Origin: an uncultured Jeotgalicoccus sp.
GTDB lineage: Bacteria; Bacillota; Bacilli; Staphylococcales; Salinicoccaceae
Assembly (NCBI GenBank): GCA_947631305.1
Contig: CANRKV010000001.1
Location: forward strand, 1 to 47,600
Direction of reading: 5' to 3'
DNA length: 47,600 nucleotides
Part shown: one piece after another, positions 24,401-33,534 of the stretch
Numbering within the stretch: position 1 is the first letter of the stretch
Layout: each line of letters begins with the position of its first letter
Program-made: the position numbers and the translations under genes
Notes under the pieces: model-generated
The model's database searches: none
Told to the model about the DNA's origin: nothing
What the model saw: the letters and a program-made list of their open reading frames with translations, nothing else

Positions 24401-25138
24401 ATGATTGCGTTAAATGGTGTTGTTAAACAGTACCAGGGCCAAAGTGGACCGTTCAGTGCACTGGATAATATATCTGTTCACATAAAAGAAAGTGAAAAAT
24501 TCGGTATTATCGGGGAGAGCGGATCCGGCAAGTCGACGCTTCTCCGCATGATTAATGCTTTGGAAACACCGGACGATGGAACAGTAATAGTAGATGGCGA
24601 AAACGTCAGCAGCCTGTCAGCGAAACAGTTAAGAAAATACCGCAAAAAAATAGGCATGATTTTTCAGCAGTTCAATTTGCTGAACAACAAAACGGTGGTG
24701 GAAAATATTATGCTGCCGTTAAAACTGCATAATTTTGAATCCGCTTTAAATATCGATGAAGTCTTGGCATTCGTCGGTTTGAGCGATAAGAAAAATAACT
24801 ATCCGGGACAGCTGTCAGGCGGCCAGAAACAGCGTGTCGGCATTGCACGCGCTTTAATAACGAATCCGAAAATCCTGCTGTGCGATGAGCCGACCAGCGC
24901 GCTGGATGAAAAAACAACAGATGAGATTGTCGGCGTACTGAAACGTGCACATGAAGTTTACGGTATGACAATCGTCATCGTTACACATGAATTAAATGTT
25001 ATTAAGCAATTATGCGACCGGACACTCGTCCTCGAAGAGGGCAGGATAATCGATACAATCGACATAAAACCGTCAGCTCATGTACTTTCTGATGCCTCGT
25101 ATTATGACCGTATTGTAGAGGTGCTGAAAAATGAGTGA
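24401..25138 (+). CDS. metN: MetN-type ABC importer ATPase lacking the C-terminal NIL domain
   Basis: Walker A GESGSGKST, Q-loop MIFQQFNLLNNKTVVENI, signature LSGGQKQRVG and Walker B ILLCDEPTSALD mark a methionine-uptake type ATPase. At 245 residues it stops after the ATPase fold (…VEVLKNE), whereas MetN normally continues for ~95 residues with the NIL (ACT-like) domain that senses intracellular methionine. The permease starts inside its end (8-base overlap). Because the regulatory domain is absent, feedback inhibition of this kind is not expected. Methionine is the family guess; other D/L-amino acids or thiol ligands are possible. Confidence 0.83.
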   Translation: MIALNGVVKQYQGQSGPFSALDNISVHIKESEKFGIIGESGSGKSTLLRMINALETPDDGTVIVDGENVSSLSAKQLRKYRKKIGMIFQQFNLLNNKTVVENIMLPLKLHNFESALNIDEVLAFVGLSDKKNNYPGQLSGGQKQRVGIARALITNPKILLCDEPTSALDEKTTDEIVGVLKRAHEVYGMTIVIVTHELNVIKQLCDRTLVLEEGRIIDTIDIKPSAHVLSDASYYDRIVEVLKNE

Positions 25139-25817
25139 GATGATATCAATTTATTTTGAGCGTGTTGCAGAATACTGGCCGAATTTATTAACCAGTTTAA
25201 ACGAAACTGGAATTATGATGGGCTTCGCAATGGTTGCAGCAATTGTGCTCGGACTGCCGCTCGGGACGCTGCTTTACTTAACAGATAAAGATAAACCGTT
25301 ACATAACAAATTTATTTACCATACGGCGAACGTTGTCGTAAATATTGTCCGTTCTTTTCCGTTTCTGCTGCTCGTTATTGCGATGCAGCCGCTGATACGT
25401 GAAGTATACGGAAGGGCAACAGGAGATCCCGTTGCTGCATCATTTCCTCTGATGGTCATCGCGATTGCACTGTATGCAAGATTTGTGCAGCAGTCTCTCC
25501 TCGATGTGCCAAAAGGTGTAGTTGAAACAGCACAGGCGCTCGGAGCGTCAATACCGCAGCTGGTTTACCGATTTTTATTTGTAGAGGCAAGAAGTTCTTT
25601 AATTATCGGCTTTTCCACTGCGTTTGTAAGTTTTATTTCCTACTCAACAATAATGGGTGTTGTCGGGGGCGGAGGTATTGGTGACTTTGCAATCCGTTAC
25701 GGATACCAGCGCTATGAAACAGACATTATGTACACTGCGATTGTCATTATTATTATCTTTGTGCAGATTGCGCAGTGGTTCGGTTTATGGCTGGCGAGAA
25801 AAATTGATAAAAGATAA
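25131..25817 (+). CDS. metI: MetI-type ABC importer permease
   Basis: The 228-residue permease has five or six membrane helices, coupling-loop QALGASIPQLVYRFLFVEARSSLI and the MetI-like end GVVGGGGIGDFAIRYGYQRYETDIM. It overlaps the ATPase gene and precedes two lipoprotein genes, so it forms the channel of this importer. The start codon ATG is preceded by GAGGTG inside the ATPase gene. Confidence 0.9.
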   Translation: MSEMISIYFERVAEYWPNLLTSLNETGIMMGFAMVAAIVLGLPLGTLLYLTDKDKPLHNKFIYHTANVVVNIVRSFPFLLLVIAMQPLIREVYGRATGDPVAASFPLMVIAIALYARFVQQSLLDVPKGVVETAQALGASIPQLVYRFLFVEARSSLIIGFSTAFVSFISYSTIMGVVGGGGIGDFAIRYGYQRYETDIMYTAIVIIIIFVQIAQWFGLWLARKIDKR

Positions 25818-25829
25818 AAGGGGATTAGT

Positions 25830-26660
25830 ATGATGAACAGAAAGTATTGGTTAGTGAGTGTTTTAAGTGCTTTTGTTTTAATGCTGGCAGCATGCGGCAA
25901 TGAGGAAGAAACTGCACAGGAAGATAATGAGATTACAGTTGTCGCACAGACGACACCAATGACGGATGTTGTTGAAATTGCCGCAGAAAATATCGAAGAA
26001 CCCTACACGGTCAAGCTGGTAGAGGTAGCGGATAATATTCAGTACAATGAAGCAGTATTTAACGATGAAGCTGATGCAAGTTTCGCACAGCATGAACCAT
26101 TTATGGAACAATTTAATGAAGAAAGCGATGCAGATTTAGTTGCAATGGAAGAAATTTATAATGCAATTGTCGGTTTCTATTCACCGGTATACGATTCAAT
26201 CGATGAACTGGAAGACGGAGCAGAAGTTGCAATTCCAAGCGATCCGACAAACGAGGCGCGTGCCTTGATGATTCTCGATGAAGCAGGAATTATTACATTA
26301 CCTGAGGATGTTACTTTCGAGGCGTCTGTCGATGATATTGAAGAAAATCCTAAAGACCTTCAGTTTACACATGTTGATCTGCTTAACTTAAGTGCATCTT
26401 ATGAAGACGGTATTCCATTAGTCTTTAATTATCCAACTTACATTGAGCCAATCGGCTTAACACCTGAGGATGCAGTGCTGCTTGAAGAGGATGATGAAAA
26501 TACATTCGCACTCCGTGTTGTTGCACGTGAAGGCAATGCAGATTCCGATAAAATCAAAGCGTTAAATAAAGCATTCACTTCACAGGAAGTTTACGATTTT
26601 CTTGATGAACTTGCAGGGAAGGCACATCTTGAGCCTGCATTTGAACCGGGTGAAGAATAA
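25830..26660 (+). CDS. metQ: MetQ-family substrate-binding lipoprotein 1
   Basis: A 276-residue lipoprotein with lipobox LAAC and the NlpA/MetQ pattern: TTPMTDVVEIAAENIEEPYTVKLVEVADNIQYNEAVFNDEADASFAQHEPFMEQFN, GFYSPVYDSIDEL, VAIPSDPTNEARALMILDEAGII and LLNLSASYEDGIPLVFNYPTYI. It should bind the substrate outside the membrane. AAGGGG precedes the start. It is followed with a one-base overlap by a homologous second copy. Confidence 0.9.
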   Translation: MMNRKYWLVSVLSAFVLMLAACGNEEETAQEDNEITVVAQTTPMTDVVEIAAENIEEPYTVKLVEVADNIQYNEAVFNDEADASFAQHEPFMEQFNEESDADLVAMEEIYNAIVGFYSPVYDSIDELEDGAEVAIPSDPTNEARALMILDEAGIITLPEDVTFEASVDDIEENPKDLQFTHVDLLNLSASYEDGIPLVFNYPTYIEPIGLTPEDAVLLEEDDENTFALRVVAREGNADSDKIKALNKAFTSQEVYDFLDELAGKAHLEPAFEPGEE

Positions 26661-27490
26661 TGAAGAAACTATTTCCGTTTTTTCTTATACTGACACTCTT
26701 CCTTGCAGCATGCGGAAATGATGAAGAAAGTGCATCATCAGAAGAAGATACACATATCGTTATCGCGTCTCAATCCGAACCGCTGACATCAATGGTTGAA
26801 GCAGCAGCTGAAGTAATTGAAGAACCGTATACGATGGAGCTGCTGCCGGTCAACGACAATATTCAATATAATGAAGCAACATTTAATGATGAAGTTGACG
26901 GCAGTTTAGCTCAGCACGAGCTTTATATGGAAGGCTTTAATGAAGAAGCCGGTGCTGATCTGGTTGCAATTCAGCCGGCTTACATTTCCAATGTTGGATT
27001 TTACTCACCTGTTTACGATTCAATTGATGAGATTGAAACAGGTGCAGAAGTTGCGATTCCGAGTGATCCGCCGAACGAAGCCCGTGCACTGCTGATTTTA
27101 GACAGTGCAGGAATTATTACTCTGGCTGAGGATACAGGAATCGATGCAGCAGTTTCGGATATTGTTGAAAATCCTAAAGATCTTCAGTTCACACCGGTGG
27201 ACCTGTTTAACTTAACAGCAGCATACGAAGATGGTGTTGAGCTGGTATTTGAACACCCGAACTTAATTGCGAATATCGGGCTTTATCCGAAAGATGCAAT
27301 TCTGCTTGAGGATGAAGATGAGAAAAGATTTGCCTTCCAGCTGGTAACGCGTGAAGGCAAAGCAGATAGTGAAAAAATGCAGGCGGCAAAACGCGCGCTG
27401 GCATCTCAGGAAGTTTACGACCTGTTAATGGAAGAAGCTGAACACGAGATGTTTGCACCGGCGTTTGAACCTGGTCAGCCTGCAGAATAA
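26660..27490 (+). CDS. metQ: MetQ-family substrate-binding lipoprotein 2
   Basis: Also 276 residues, with lipobox LAAC and the same pattern (IVIASQSEPLTSMVEAAAEVIEEPY, VAIPSDPPNEARALLILDSAGII, LFNLTAAYEDGVELVFEHP). The two lipoproteins are alike throughout, which indicates tandem duplication. Its ATG overlaps the stop of the first copy. Having two binding proteins for one permease suggests a broadened or split ligand range. A terminator follows. Confidence 0.9.
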   Translation: MKKLFPFFLILTLFLAACGNDEESASSEEDTHIVIASQSEPLTSMVEAAAEVIEEPYTMELLPVNDNIQYNEATFNDEVDGSLAQHELYMEGFNEEAGADLVAIQPAYISNVGFYSPVYDSIDEIETGAEVAIPSDPPNEARALLILDSAGIITLAEDTGIDAAVSDIVENPKDLQFTPVDLFNLTAAYEDGVELVFEHPNLIANIGLYPKDAILLEDEDEKRFAFQLVTREGKADSEKMQAAKRALASQEVYDLLMEEAEHEMFAPAFEPGQPAE

Positions 27491-27500
27491 TTTTAAAAGG

Positions 27501-27539
27501 AAGTACCGAGTTTGACCTCCCTTACTCGGTGCTTTTTTA
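27501..27539 (+). terminator. Rho-independent terminator
   Basis: AAGTACCGAGT pairs with ACTCGGTGCTT (one G-T pair), loop of 12 bases, then TTTTTT. It ends the importer operon. Confidence 0.9.
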
Positions 27540-27596
27540 TTTTGTTCAAATATTGCTATAATTGAGAAAACGCATACATTTCAAGGGGGATTTTGA

Positions 27597-28553
27597 ATGT
27601 CAGTCACAGAAAAGCTTAAGCAATTTAAAGAAGAAATAGGAAAAGTAATTATCGGGCAGGATAAAGTGATCGAACTGGTATTCATCAGTTTAATTCAGGA
27701 AGGGCATATATTATTCGACAGTGTGCCGGGGACAGGGAAAACAGTGCTGTCAAAAGCAGTGGCCGGAACAGTTGACGGGAAGTTTTCCCGGATTCAGTTT
27801 ACACCTGATGTACTGCCGACGGATATTACAGGGATGAATATGTATAATCCGAAAACACAGAGTTTTGATTTAAGAATGGGACCGGTTAATACGAATGTTC
27901 TGCTGGCCGATGAAATAAACAGAGCGACGCCGAGAACGCAGTCGGCGCTGCTTGAAGTGATGGAAGAGCGTCAGGTAACGATTGACGGAGAGAGGGTTGA
28001 ACTGGGTGATTTATTTATCGTGCTGGCAACGCAGAATCCAATTGAATCGAGGCAGGGTACATTTGATTTGCCGGAAGCTCAGATGGACCGTTTTCTAATG
28101 AAGATTACACTGAGTTATCCCGAACGGAATGAAGAACTGATGATGCTGGATATGCACAGAGGGAAAAATGCTGTTACTGTCAATCCGGTGTTTACGCGGG
28201 AAGAAATTATGAAACTCCGCAAACAGGCTGCTGAAATACGTATTAATGATGCAGTGAAAGAATACATAATTGATATAGTGCAGCAGACACGTAATCATAA
28301 GCACACTGCTCTCGGTGTTTCGCCAAGGGGAACGCTTGGTTTAATGCGTGCAGGAATGGGTGTTGCACTGATTAATAATCGTGATTACGTAACACCCGAA
28401 GATATTAAATATGCTGCACCTTATGTGCTGGCACACCGGATAGTACTTAATATAGAGGGACTGACACTCACTACCGGCGAGGCGCTGATTCAGGACATTT
28501 TAAATGATGTGCCTGTGCCGGTGGAATTTGGAGTGAGCCGTGATGAGGTATAA
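27597..28553 (+). CDS. MoxR-type AAA ATPase
   Basis: The 318-residue protein shows the MoxR fold: Walker A PGTGKT (about residue 46), LLADEINRATPRTQSALLEVMEERQVTIDG (Walker B and sensor region), ATQNPIESRQGTFDLPEAQMDRF and SPRGTLGLMRA. MoxR ATPases act as chaperones for metal- or von Willebrand-domain clients. It is translationally linked to a DUF58 gene (overlap) and a third membrane gene, the usual MoxR/DUF58 block. GGGGG lies before the ATG. The client is unknown. Confidence 0.93.
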   Translation: MSVTEKLKQFKEEIGKVIIGQDKVIELVFISLIQEGHILFDSVPGTGKTVLSKAVAGTVDGKFSRIQFTPDVLPTDITGMNMYNPKTQSFDLRMGPVNTNVLLADEINRATPRTQSALLEVMEERQVTIDGERVELGDLFIVLATQNPIESRQGTFDLPEAQMDRFLMKITLSYPERNEELMMLDMHRGKNAVTVNPVFTREEIMKLRKQAAEIRINDAVKEYIIDIVQQTRNHKHTALGVSPRGTLGLMRAGMGVALINNRDYVTPEDIKYAAPYVLAHRIVLNIEGLTLTTGEALIQDILNDVPVPVEFGVSRDEV

Positions 28554-29751
28554 ATACGACTTCAGTGAAGCGCCTGCGGCGACAATTTTTGGAGTGATTG
28601 CTGCAGTACTTATTATTTTTGATATATTCTATGCTGCGACATTGAATAACTACATCGTATTTATACTCGGTATTATATTATCCGGTATGGTGCTGAACAG
28701 AATTTACGAAAAAAATGTTATGGAAAATCTGAAGGTTGATATTATCAACGATGAGGTCAGGCATTATAAAGGTGAATCCGGAGTGTTAAAAATCCGCATC
28801 GCACAAGGAGGATTGATGCCGGTCTTAAGTGCTGAAATGACAATCACTGCCGGCAATGATATTAAATTTACTAATGACCAGGCGTTAAAGATACGCCAGC
28901 AGACCGAAACCAAGACAGTATTTACAGTACTGCCGAAAAAAGAAACGGTTATTGAAATACCGTATACCGCAGCGAGGCGCGGAGTGAGCTATATCGTTCA
29001 GAGCCGTATAAAGATTCCTCGTATATTCGGTTTCGGAAAAATGGATTTAAAACAAGTTGGTCCGGCAAAACATGAGATTATGATATATCCGGATAAGTTT
29101 GCTGTCCATAATGAACCGATTAAATTCAAAATAGCACAGGGACTGTTTAAAAATAATGAATCGCTGTATAACGATCCGCTTTTAACACTCGGCAACAGAG
29201 ATTATATATATATGGATTCCTTCAGGGATATCAATTGGAAACAGTCAGCAAAAACCGGCCATCTGAAGTCGAAAATTTACGAGAAGACGACTTATACTGA
29301 ATGGCTGATACTTGTTAATCTGCGTTCTGAATCTGTTTTTGCGCCGCCAAAAAATATTGAAACGATATTTGAAAAACTGAGCTTTTTAACAGGAGAGATA
29401 GCGAAAGAAGACATTACGTACAGCCTGATTGCGAATATGAAAACTTTCGACGAGGGCAGTTATTTCAGAATTGATGAGTTAAATGGAATTAAGAGTTACA
29501 GGCCGGTGCTTGAAGCGCTGGCAAAAATTAAGACAGTTACTTTTACGATAGCATTTGAACGTTTTTTAAATCATGTGAGACTGTATGAAAAAGTACCGTC
29601 GCATATTATTTTTACAGGAGAGACTGATGCACTGATTGACAGAGAGCTTGCGTATTTTTTACATCGTGGCATTACTATATACCAGCTGAATGAAAATGGA
29701 CTCGAACGCTATGGGAAAAAATCCGCTGCAGCCAGGGCGGTGACCTCATGA
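28543..29751 (+). CDS. DUF58 domain protein
   Basis: The 402-residue protein has two N-terminal membrane helices (about residues 12-55) and then the DUF58 region with the mark DPLLTLGNRDYIYMDSFRDINWKQSAKTGHLKSKIYEKT. I chose ATG 28543, nine bases after GGAG; the GTG one codon before it is the alternative. It overlaps both neighbours, so the three genes are coupled. DUF58 proteins partner MoxR ATPases; molecular role unknown. Confidence 0.88.
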   Translation: MRYKYDFSEAPAATIFGVIAAVLIIFDIFYAATLNNYIVFILGIILSGMVLNRIYEKNVMENLKVDIINDEVRHYKGESGVLKIRIAQGGLMPVLSAEMTITAGNDIKFTNDQALKIRQQTETKTVFTVLPKKETVIEIPYTAARRGVSYIVQSRIKIPRIFGFGKMDLKQVGPAKHEIMIYPDKFAVHNEPIKFKIAQGLFKNNESLYNDPLLTLGNRDYIYMDSFRDINWKQSAKTGHLKSKIYEKTTYTEWLILVNLRSESVFAPPKNIETIFEKLSFLTGEIAKEDITYSLIANMKTFDEGSYFRIDELNGIKSYRPVLEALAKIKTVTFTIAFERFLNHVRLYEKVPSHIIFTGETDALIDRELAYFLHRGITIYQLNENGLERYGKKSAAARAVTS

Positions 29752-30944
29752 ACAGAGTAAAATACCATTCTCAGTTTGTATTCTATTTCACAGTCGAAAT
29801 GTTCGTCCCGGTTTTTATCGGAATACTGATTAATATTCACAATACAGCTTCACATGCGAGTCATGTGCTGCCGCTCTCTATAGTTCTTTTAGTACTGATG
29901 GTGCTGAGTCATATTATCGCGGGGAGATGGCAGTTATCCTATGTGTACTTTCTCGTACCGCTTGGAATATTGCTGTTAATGATTTCCGGATCTTACTGGC
30001 TGACCGCCTTTTTAGTAACGGGTTTTGCAGTATGGACGCTCGAACAGCTGCACGATAATATTAACAATCATTATAACGATAAAATGCTGATGATTATGTT
30101 CGTGCTTCTTATTATAATTAATCTGATTAACTCGCCCGTATTACAGGCGCATCATCTGCTCATTCATTTAACAGCTATAGGCATGTTTGTCTTCTATTTT
30201 TTAGGCAGGATTATCATGCTGATGGCGGGAAGCGGCTACCGGTTTAGTTCAAGGATACAAATATTTATGCTGTCGTCACTTCTATTGCTGGGAGGGGCTG
30301 CATTGTTTACAGTTTTGTATAAGTACGCTGTATTTGCTGTTCAAACAGTATTTATCTTTCTACTAAACGGGTTTATTATGCTGCTGCGACCATTTTTCTC
30401 ATTTTTAGAAACAGTGGAGTTTAAATTCCCTGAAATGGAACAGGAACAGATGGAAGTGAATGAAAGCGGCGATGCAGTAGACGAGTCATTCGAGGGCACA
30501 GCTGCTCTCAGTAATGTGCCCGTAATGACGATTTTTTTAGCACTGCTTGCCGCGGGCATTACGATTTTCCTTATAATGTACTTTAAGAAACGAAGCAGTC
30601 CGGAAAAAGAAAGTTCTGAATCTGCGGCATACAAAACGTTTGTTACAGAAAGCAGTCTTGAAAATTATAAAGAAGACGCGTCAGCGCCGCCGGACAGCAA
30701 AGTAAGAAAACAGTATTATGCTTTTGAGAAATGGCTCGCTAAAAGAAATTTTGGACGTTATCACGGAGAAACAATCGACGAGTGGGTAACGAGAGTCGGA
30801 CTCAATGAAGAAATAGATGAAGATATGCTCGGCCAGTATAAAAAATACCGTTATGACAGCAAAGAATTAACAGCGGAAGAGTTCCATGAATTTAAAGAGA
30901 TGATTAAAGAATTCAAGAAAAAACTTGTAAGTAAAAACAATTAA
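29748..30944 (+). CDS. Membrane protein of the MoxR/DUF58 block, no transglutaminase domain seen
   Basis: The 398-residue protein has about six or seven membrane helices in residues 10-225, a short acidic extracytoplasmic loop (FPEMEQEQMEVNESGD), another helix near 255-275 and a soluble C-terminal tail with YYAFEKWLAKRNFGRYHGETIDEWVTRVG, which resembles the DUF4129 C-terminal domain. The third gene of such blocks often carries a transglutaminase-like domain, and I see no Cys-His-Asp pattern for it here. The start overlaps the DUF58 stop (ATGA). Function unknown. Confidence 0.75.
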   Translation: MNRVKYHSQFVFYFTVEMFVPVFIGILINIHNTASHASHVLPLSIVLLVLMVLSHIIAGRWQLSYVYFLVPLGILLLMISGSYWLTAFLVTGFAVWTLEQLHDNINNHYNDKMLMIMFVLLIIINLINSPVLQAHHLLIHLTAIGMFVFYFLGRIIMLMAGSGYRFSSRIQIFMLSSLLLLGGAALFTVLYKYAVFAVQTVFIFLLNGFIMLLRPFFSFLETVEFKFPEMEQEQMEVNESGDAVDESFEGTAALSNVPVMTIFLALLAAGITIFLIMYFKKRSSPEKESSESAAYKTFVTESSLENYKEDASAPPDSKVRKQYYAFEKWLAKRNFGRYHGETIDEWVTRVGLNEEIDEDMLGQYKKYRYDSKELTAEEFHEFKEMIKEFKKKLVSKNN

Positions 30945-30984
30945 TTCAGAAAATTCAGCGTATGGAAACGTAATCATATTTATT

Positions 30985-31017
30985 TATTGTTCGAATTGTC
31001 GTATAATTCGAACAATA
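30985..31017. promoter_or_regulatory. Operator overlapping the -10 of the transporter/amidohydrolase operon
   Basis: TATTGTTCGAATT and AATTCGAACAATA form a perfect 13-bp inverted repeat spaced by GTCGTAT. A TATAAT (31002-31007) sits inside it, so a repressor bound here would block the promoter. The -35 is weak (TTTATT at 17 bases). The operon's first ATG is 20 bases downstream. No regulator gene is adjacent. Confidence 0.72.
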
Positions 31018-31037
31018 CCTTAAAAGGGGGAACAAAT

Positions 31038-32189
31038 ATGATTGAAGAACCATTAGTTGCAACCGTCATGCTGTTTGCTTTACTGGCACTTGGTGAAGTG
31101 ATTTCGATTTATTCGAGAGCACGTATACCTATGCTGATGACAGCAATGCTCGGTTTTTTATTATTAACCTGGACAGGGGTATTCCCTGAGAATATTTTAG
31201 AATTATCTACGCTGCCGGCACTTGGTGCATTATTAATCGGGCCGCTGATTATACATATGGGAACTTTGATGCCTTTAAGTATATTGAAAAAACAATGGCG
31301 CGCAGTTGTAATTTCACTGAGCGGACTACTTGGAGCGCTGGCTTTAGTGCTGTTAATCGTACCTGCAGTATTTGACTTTCAAACCGCAGCAAGCGGTGTC
31401 GGTCCGATATCCGGCGGGGTTGTGGCGCTTTTAATTACCACTGAGAAATTGACGGAAATCGGGCTGACAGCAATGATAGTCGTTCCGGTTTTAATCGCAG
31501 CTTTCCAGACACCGATCGGCATGCCGCTAATCGCGTTCTTCTTAAAGCGCTATGCAGGTCACTATGTCAGTACAACTGAAGCGACAGAAGATGAAATTGC
31601 TGCACAAAAAGAAGAAGAAGGACCTGTAAGGTTTAATCTGCTGAAAAATAATATCATCTTATTATTTACAGTGTTTGTACTGGCAGCTGCTGCTACAGTA
31701 TTAAGTGAGTGGACAGGTATTCACTTTACGTTATTCTGTCTGCTGTTTGGTATTTTAATGCTGAATGGAAGATTGTTTCCGCAAGGTGTCCTGGAAAAAT
31801 CAAATTCATTCAGTTTTATGATGGTGGCTCTAATATTTGTCATCATCGGAACGATGGGCGGAATTACACCCCAGGACGTTATTAATAATATACCCGCAGT
31901 AATCTTAATATTAGTCTGCGGTATCGGTGGACTGGCGATCGGCGGGTTTATCGCGTCGAAAGCAGTCGGCTGGCATCCGTTTAAAGGAATGCCGATTGCA
32001 CTTACAGCACTCGTTGGATTCCCGGGAGACTATATTATCTGTGAAGAAGTATCACGCAGTACAACTGATAATCAAGTAGACGAAACACGTGTATTTAATG
32101 AAATTGTGACACCGATGCTGATCGGCGGATTCGTTACCGTAACGGTCGCCTCTGTAGTAGTTGCATCATTTGTAATGGGAATGTTATAA
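31038..32189 (+). CDS. Multi-pass membrane protein, probable transporter
   Basis: The 383-residue protein has about ten membrane helices in two similar halves, a charged mid-loop (EDEIAAQKEEEGPVR) and the stretch ALVGFPGDYIICEEVSR near the end. ATG 31038 has AAGGGGG upstream; the longer ORF reading would start inside the operator. It is followed 19 bases later by an amidohydrolase, so the pair probably imports and hydrolyses one compound. I cannot name the transporter family with confidence. Confidence 0.7.
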   Translation: MIEEPLVATVMLFALLALGEVISIYSRARIPMLMTAMLGFLLLTWTGVFPENILELSTLPALGALLIGPLIIHMGTLMPLSILKKQWRAVVISLSGLLGALALVLLIVPAVFDFQTAASGVGPISGGVVALLITTEKLTEIGLTAMIVVPVLIAAFQTPIGMPLIAFFLKRYAGHYVSTTEATEDEIAAQKEEEGPVRFNLLKNNIILLFTVFVLAAAATVLSEWTGIHFTLFCLLFGILMLNGRLFPQGVLEKSNSFSFMMVALIFVIIGTMGGITPQDVINNIPAVILILVCGIGGLAIGGFIASKAVGWHPFKGMPIALTALVGFPGDYIICEEVSRSTTDNQVDETRVFNEIVTPMLIGGFVTVTVASVVVASFVMGML

Positions 32190-32208
32190 AAAAAGGAGTT
32201 ACTATATA

Positions 32209-33432
32209 ATGAGTAAATTAATCGTAGAAAATATCAATTTAATCGACGGCAGCGGTGCTGACGTTAAAGAAAATGTAACAGTGGTTATCGAGGACGGCAA
32301 GTTCACACATATTGGAAGTGCTGTTGAAACAGACGGTGCCGAAATCATTAATGGACAGGGGAAATACATGCTGCCGGGCATGATCGATACGCATGTGCAT
32401 TTATCGACAGAATTTAAACCGCTGGCAGAACGTGTTGCAACTCCATTTTCATATCACTTTTATGAAGCAGCTCAATATGCTGAAAGAACGATTAACGCAG
32501 GTGTGACGACTGTGAGAGATGCACTTGGAAGTTCACTTGGATTCAAACAGGCAATTAATGACGGCTTAATTGTCGGACCCCGGATGCAGGTTTCTATTAA
32601 TGCTCTGTCGATTACGGGCGGACACGGTGACGGCTATAACTATTCAGGAATTGATCTTGGTCTCGTACGACCGTATGAAGGTATGCCGGACGGTATTGCC
32701 GACGGTGTTGAAGAAGTCCGTAAGAAAACACGTGAATTACTGCGTGCGGGAGCAGATGTGATTAAAGTTATGGCGACGGGCGGCGTTTCAAGTCCGACAG
32801 ACCATCCTAAATTTACACAGTACTCGCTGGACGAATTAAAAGTAATCGTCGAAGAAGCACAGTTTAGAAATGGCGTTAAAGTAATGGCGCATGCCCAAGG
32901 GCTTGAAGGCATTAAAAACTGTGTTGAAGCAGGCATTCATTCGATTGAACATGGCATATATTTAGATGATGAAGTGATTGAGCAGATGAAAGTAAAAGGA
33001 ACTTACTTAGTTCCAACACTGCTGGCGCCGGTATCAGTAATAGAATTTGCTGATGAACTAGGGATTTCCGCAGTAGGACTGCAAAAATCAAAAGAAGTAT
33101 TGGATGACCACAAAGCAAGCTTTAAGAAAGCATATGACGCGGGTGTAAATATTGCGATGGGTACAGATGCCGGGGTATTTAAGCACGGTACGAATTTACG
33201 TGAACTTGAACTCATGGTTGAATCAGGAGCAACACCGATGGACGCAATTGTTATTTCAACTAAAAACGCTGCTGAATGTATGCAGATTGAAGATCTTGGT
33301 CTTGTTAAAGCGGGGTACATTGCAGACTTTATTTTAACTGAAAATAATCCGCTTGAAAATATTGGGCTTCTGAAAAATAACGATGAAATTAAAGTAGTGG
33401 CAAAAGACGGAAAAATACTGAAAAGCATATAA
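32209..33432 (+). CDS. Amidohydrolase (prolidase / imidazolonepropionase-like)
   Basis: The 407-residue metal-dependent hydrolase shows IDTHVHLST (metal HxH at about residue 62), VIKVMATGGVSSPTDHP (metal-bridging Lys region), MAHAQG, SIEHGIYLDD and MGTDAGVFKHGTN (catalytic Asp). The end KAGYIADFILTENNPLENI is the usual beta-sandwich. AAGGAG precedes ATG 32209 by ten bases. Members of this branch cleave Xaa-Pro or related amides or imidazolones; the transporter next to it suggests a taken-up substrate. The substrate is unknown. Confidence 0.88.
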   Translation: MSKLIVENINLIDGSGADVKENVTVVIEDGKFTHIGSAVETDGAEIINGQGKYMLPGMIDTHVHLSTEFKPLAERVATPFSYHFYEAAQYAERTINAGVTTVRDALGSSLGFKQAINDGLIVGPRMQVSINALSITGGHGDGYNYSGIDLGLVRPYEGMPDGIADGVEEVRKKTRELLRAGADVIKVMATGGVSSPTDHPKFTQYSLDELKVIVEEAQFRNGVKVMAHAQGLEGIKNCVEAGIHSIEHGIYLDDEVIEQMKVKGTYLVPTLLAPVSVIEFADELGISAVGLQKSKEVLDDHKASFKKAYDAGVNIAMGTDAGVFKHGTNLRELELMVESGATPMDAIVISTKNAAECMQIEDLGLVKAGYIADFILTENNPLENIGLLKNNDEIKVVAKDGKILKSI

Positions 33433-33440
33433 TAAAAATT

Positions 33441-33466
33441 AAGCCGTCCGCTGTGACGGCTTTTTT
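33441..33466 (+). terminator. Rho-independent terminator
   Basis: AAGCCGTC and GACGGCTT form an 8-bp stem followed by TTTTTT. It closes the transporter/amidohydrolase operon. Confidence 0.9.
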
Positions 33467-33534
33467 CATGCGTTGAAAGATGTGTTAAAGTAATATAACA
33501 TAGAAAAAGTACAAGCATTCAAAGGGGGATATGC

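Noticed and set aside
33003..33518. A 171-codon minus-strand ORF over the amidohydrolase end
   Set aside because: It is antisense to catalytic motifs and the terminator; composition is that of a shadow frame.
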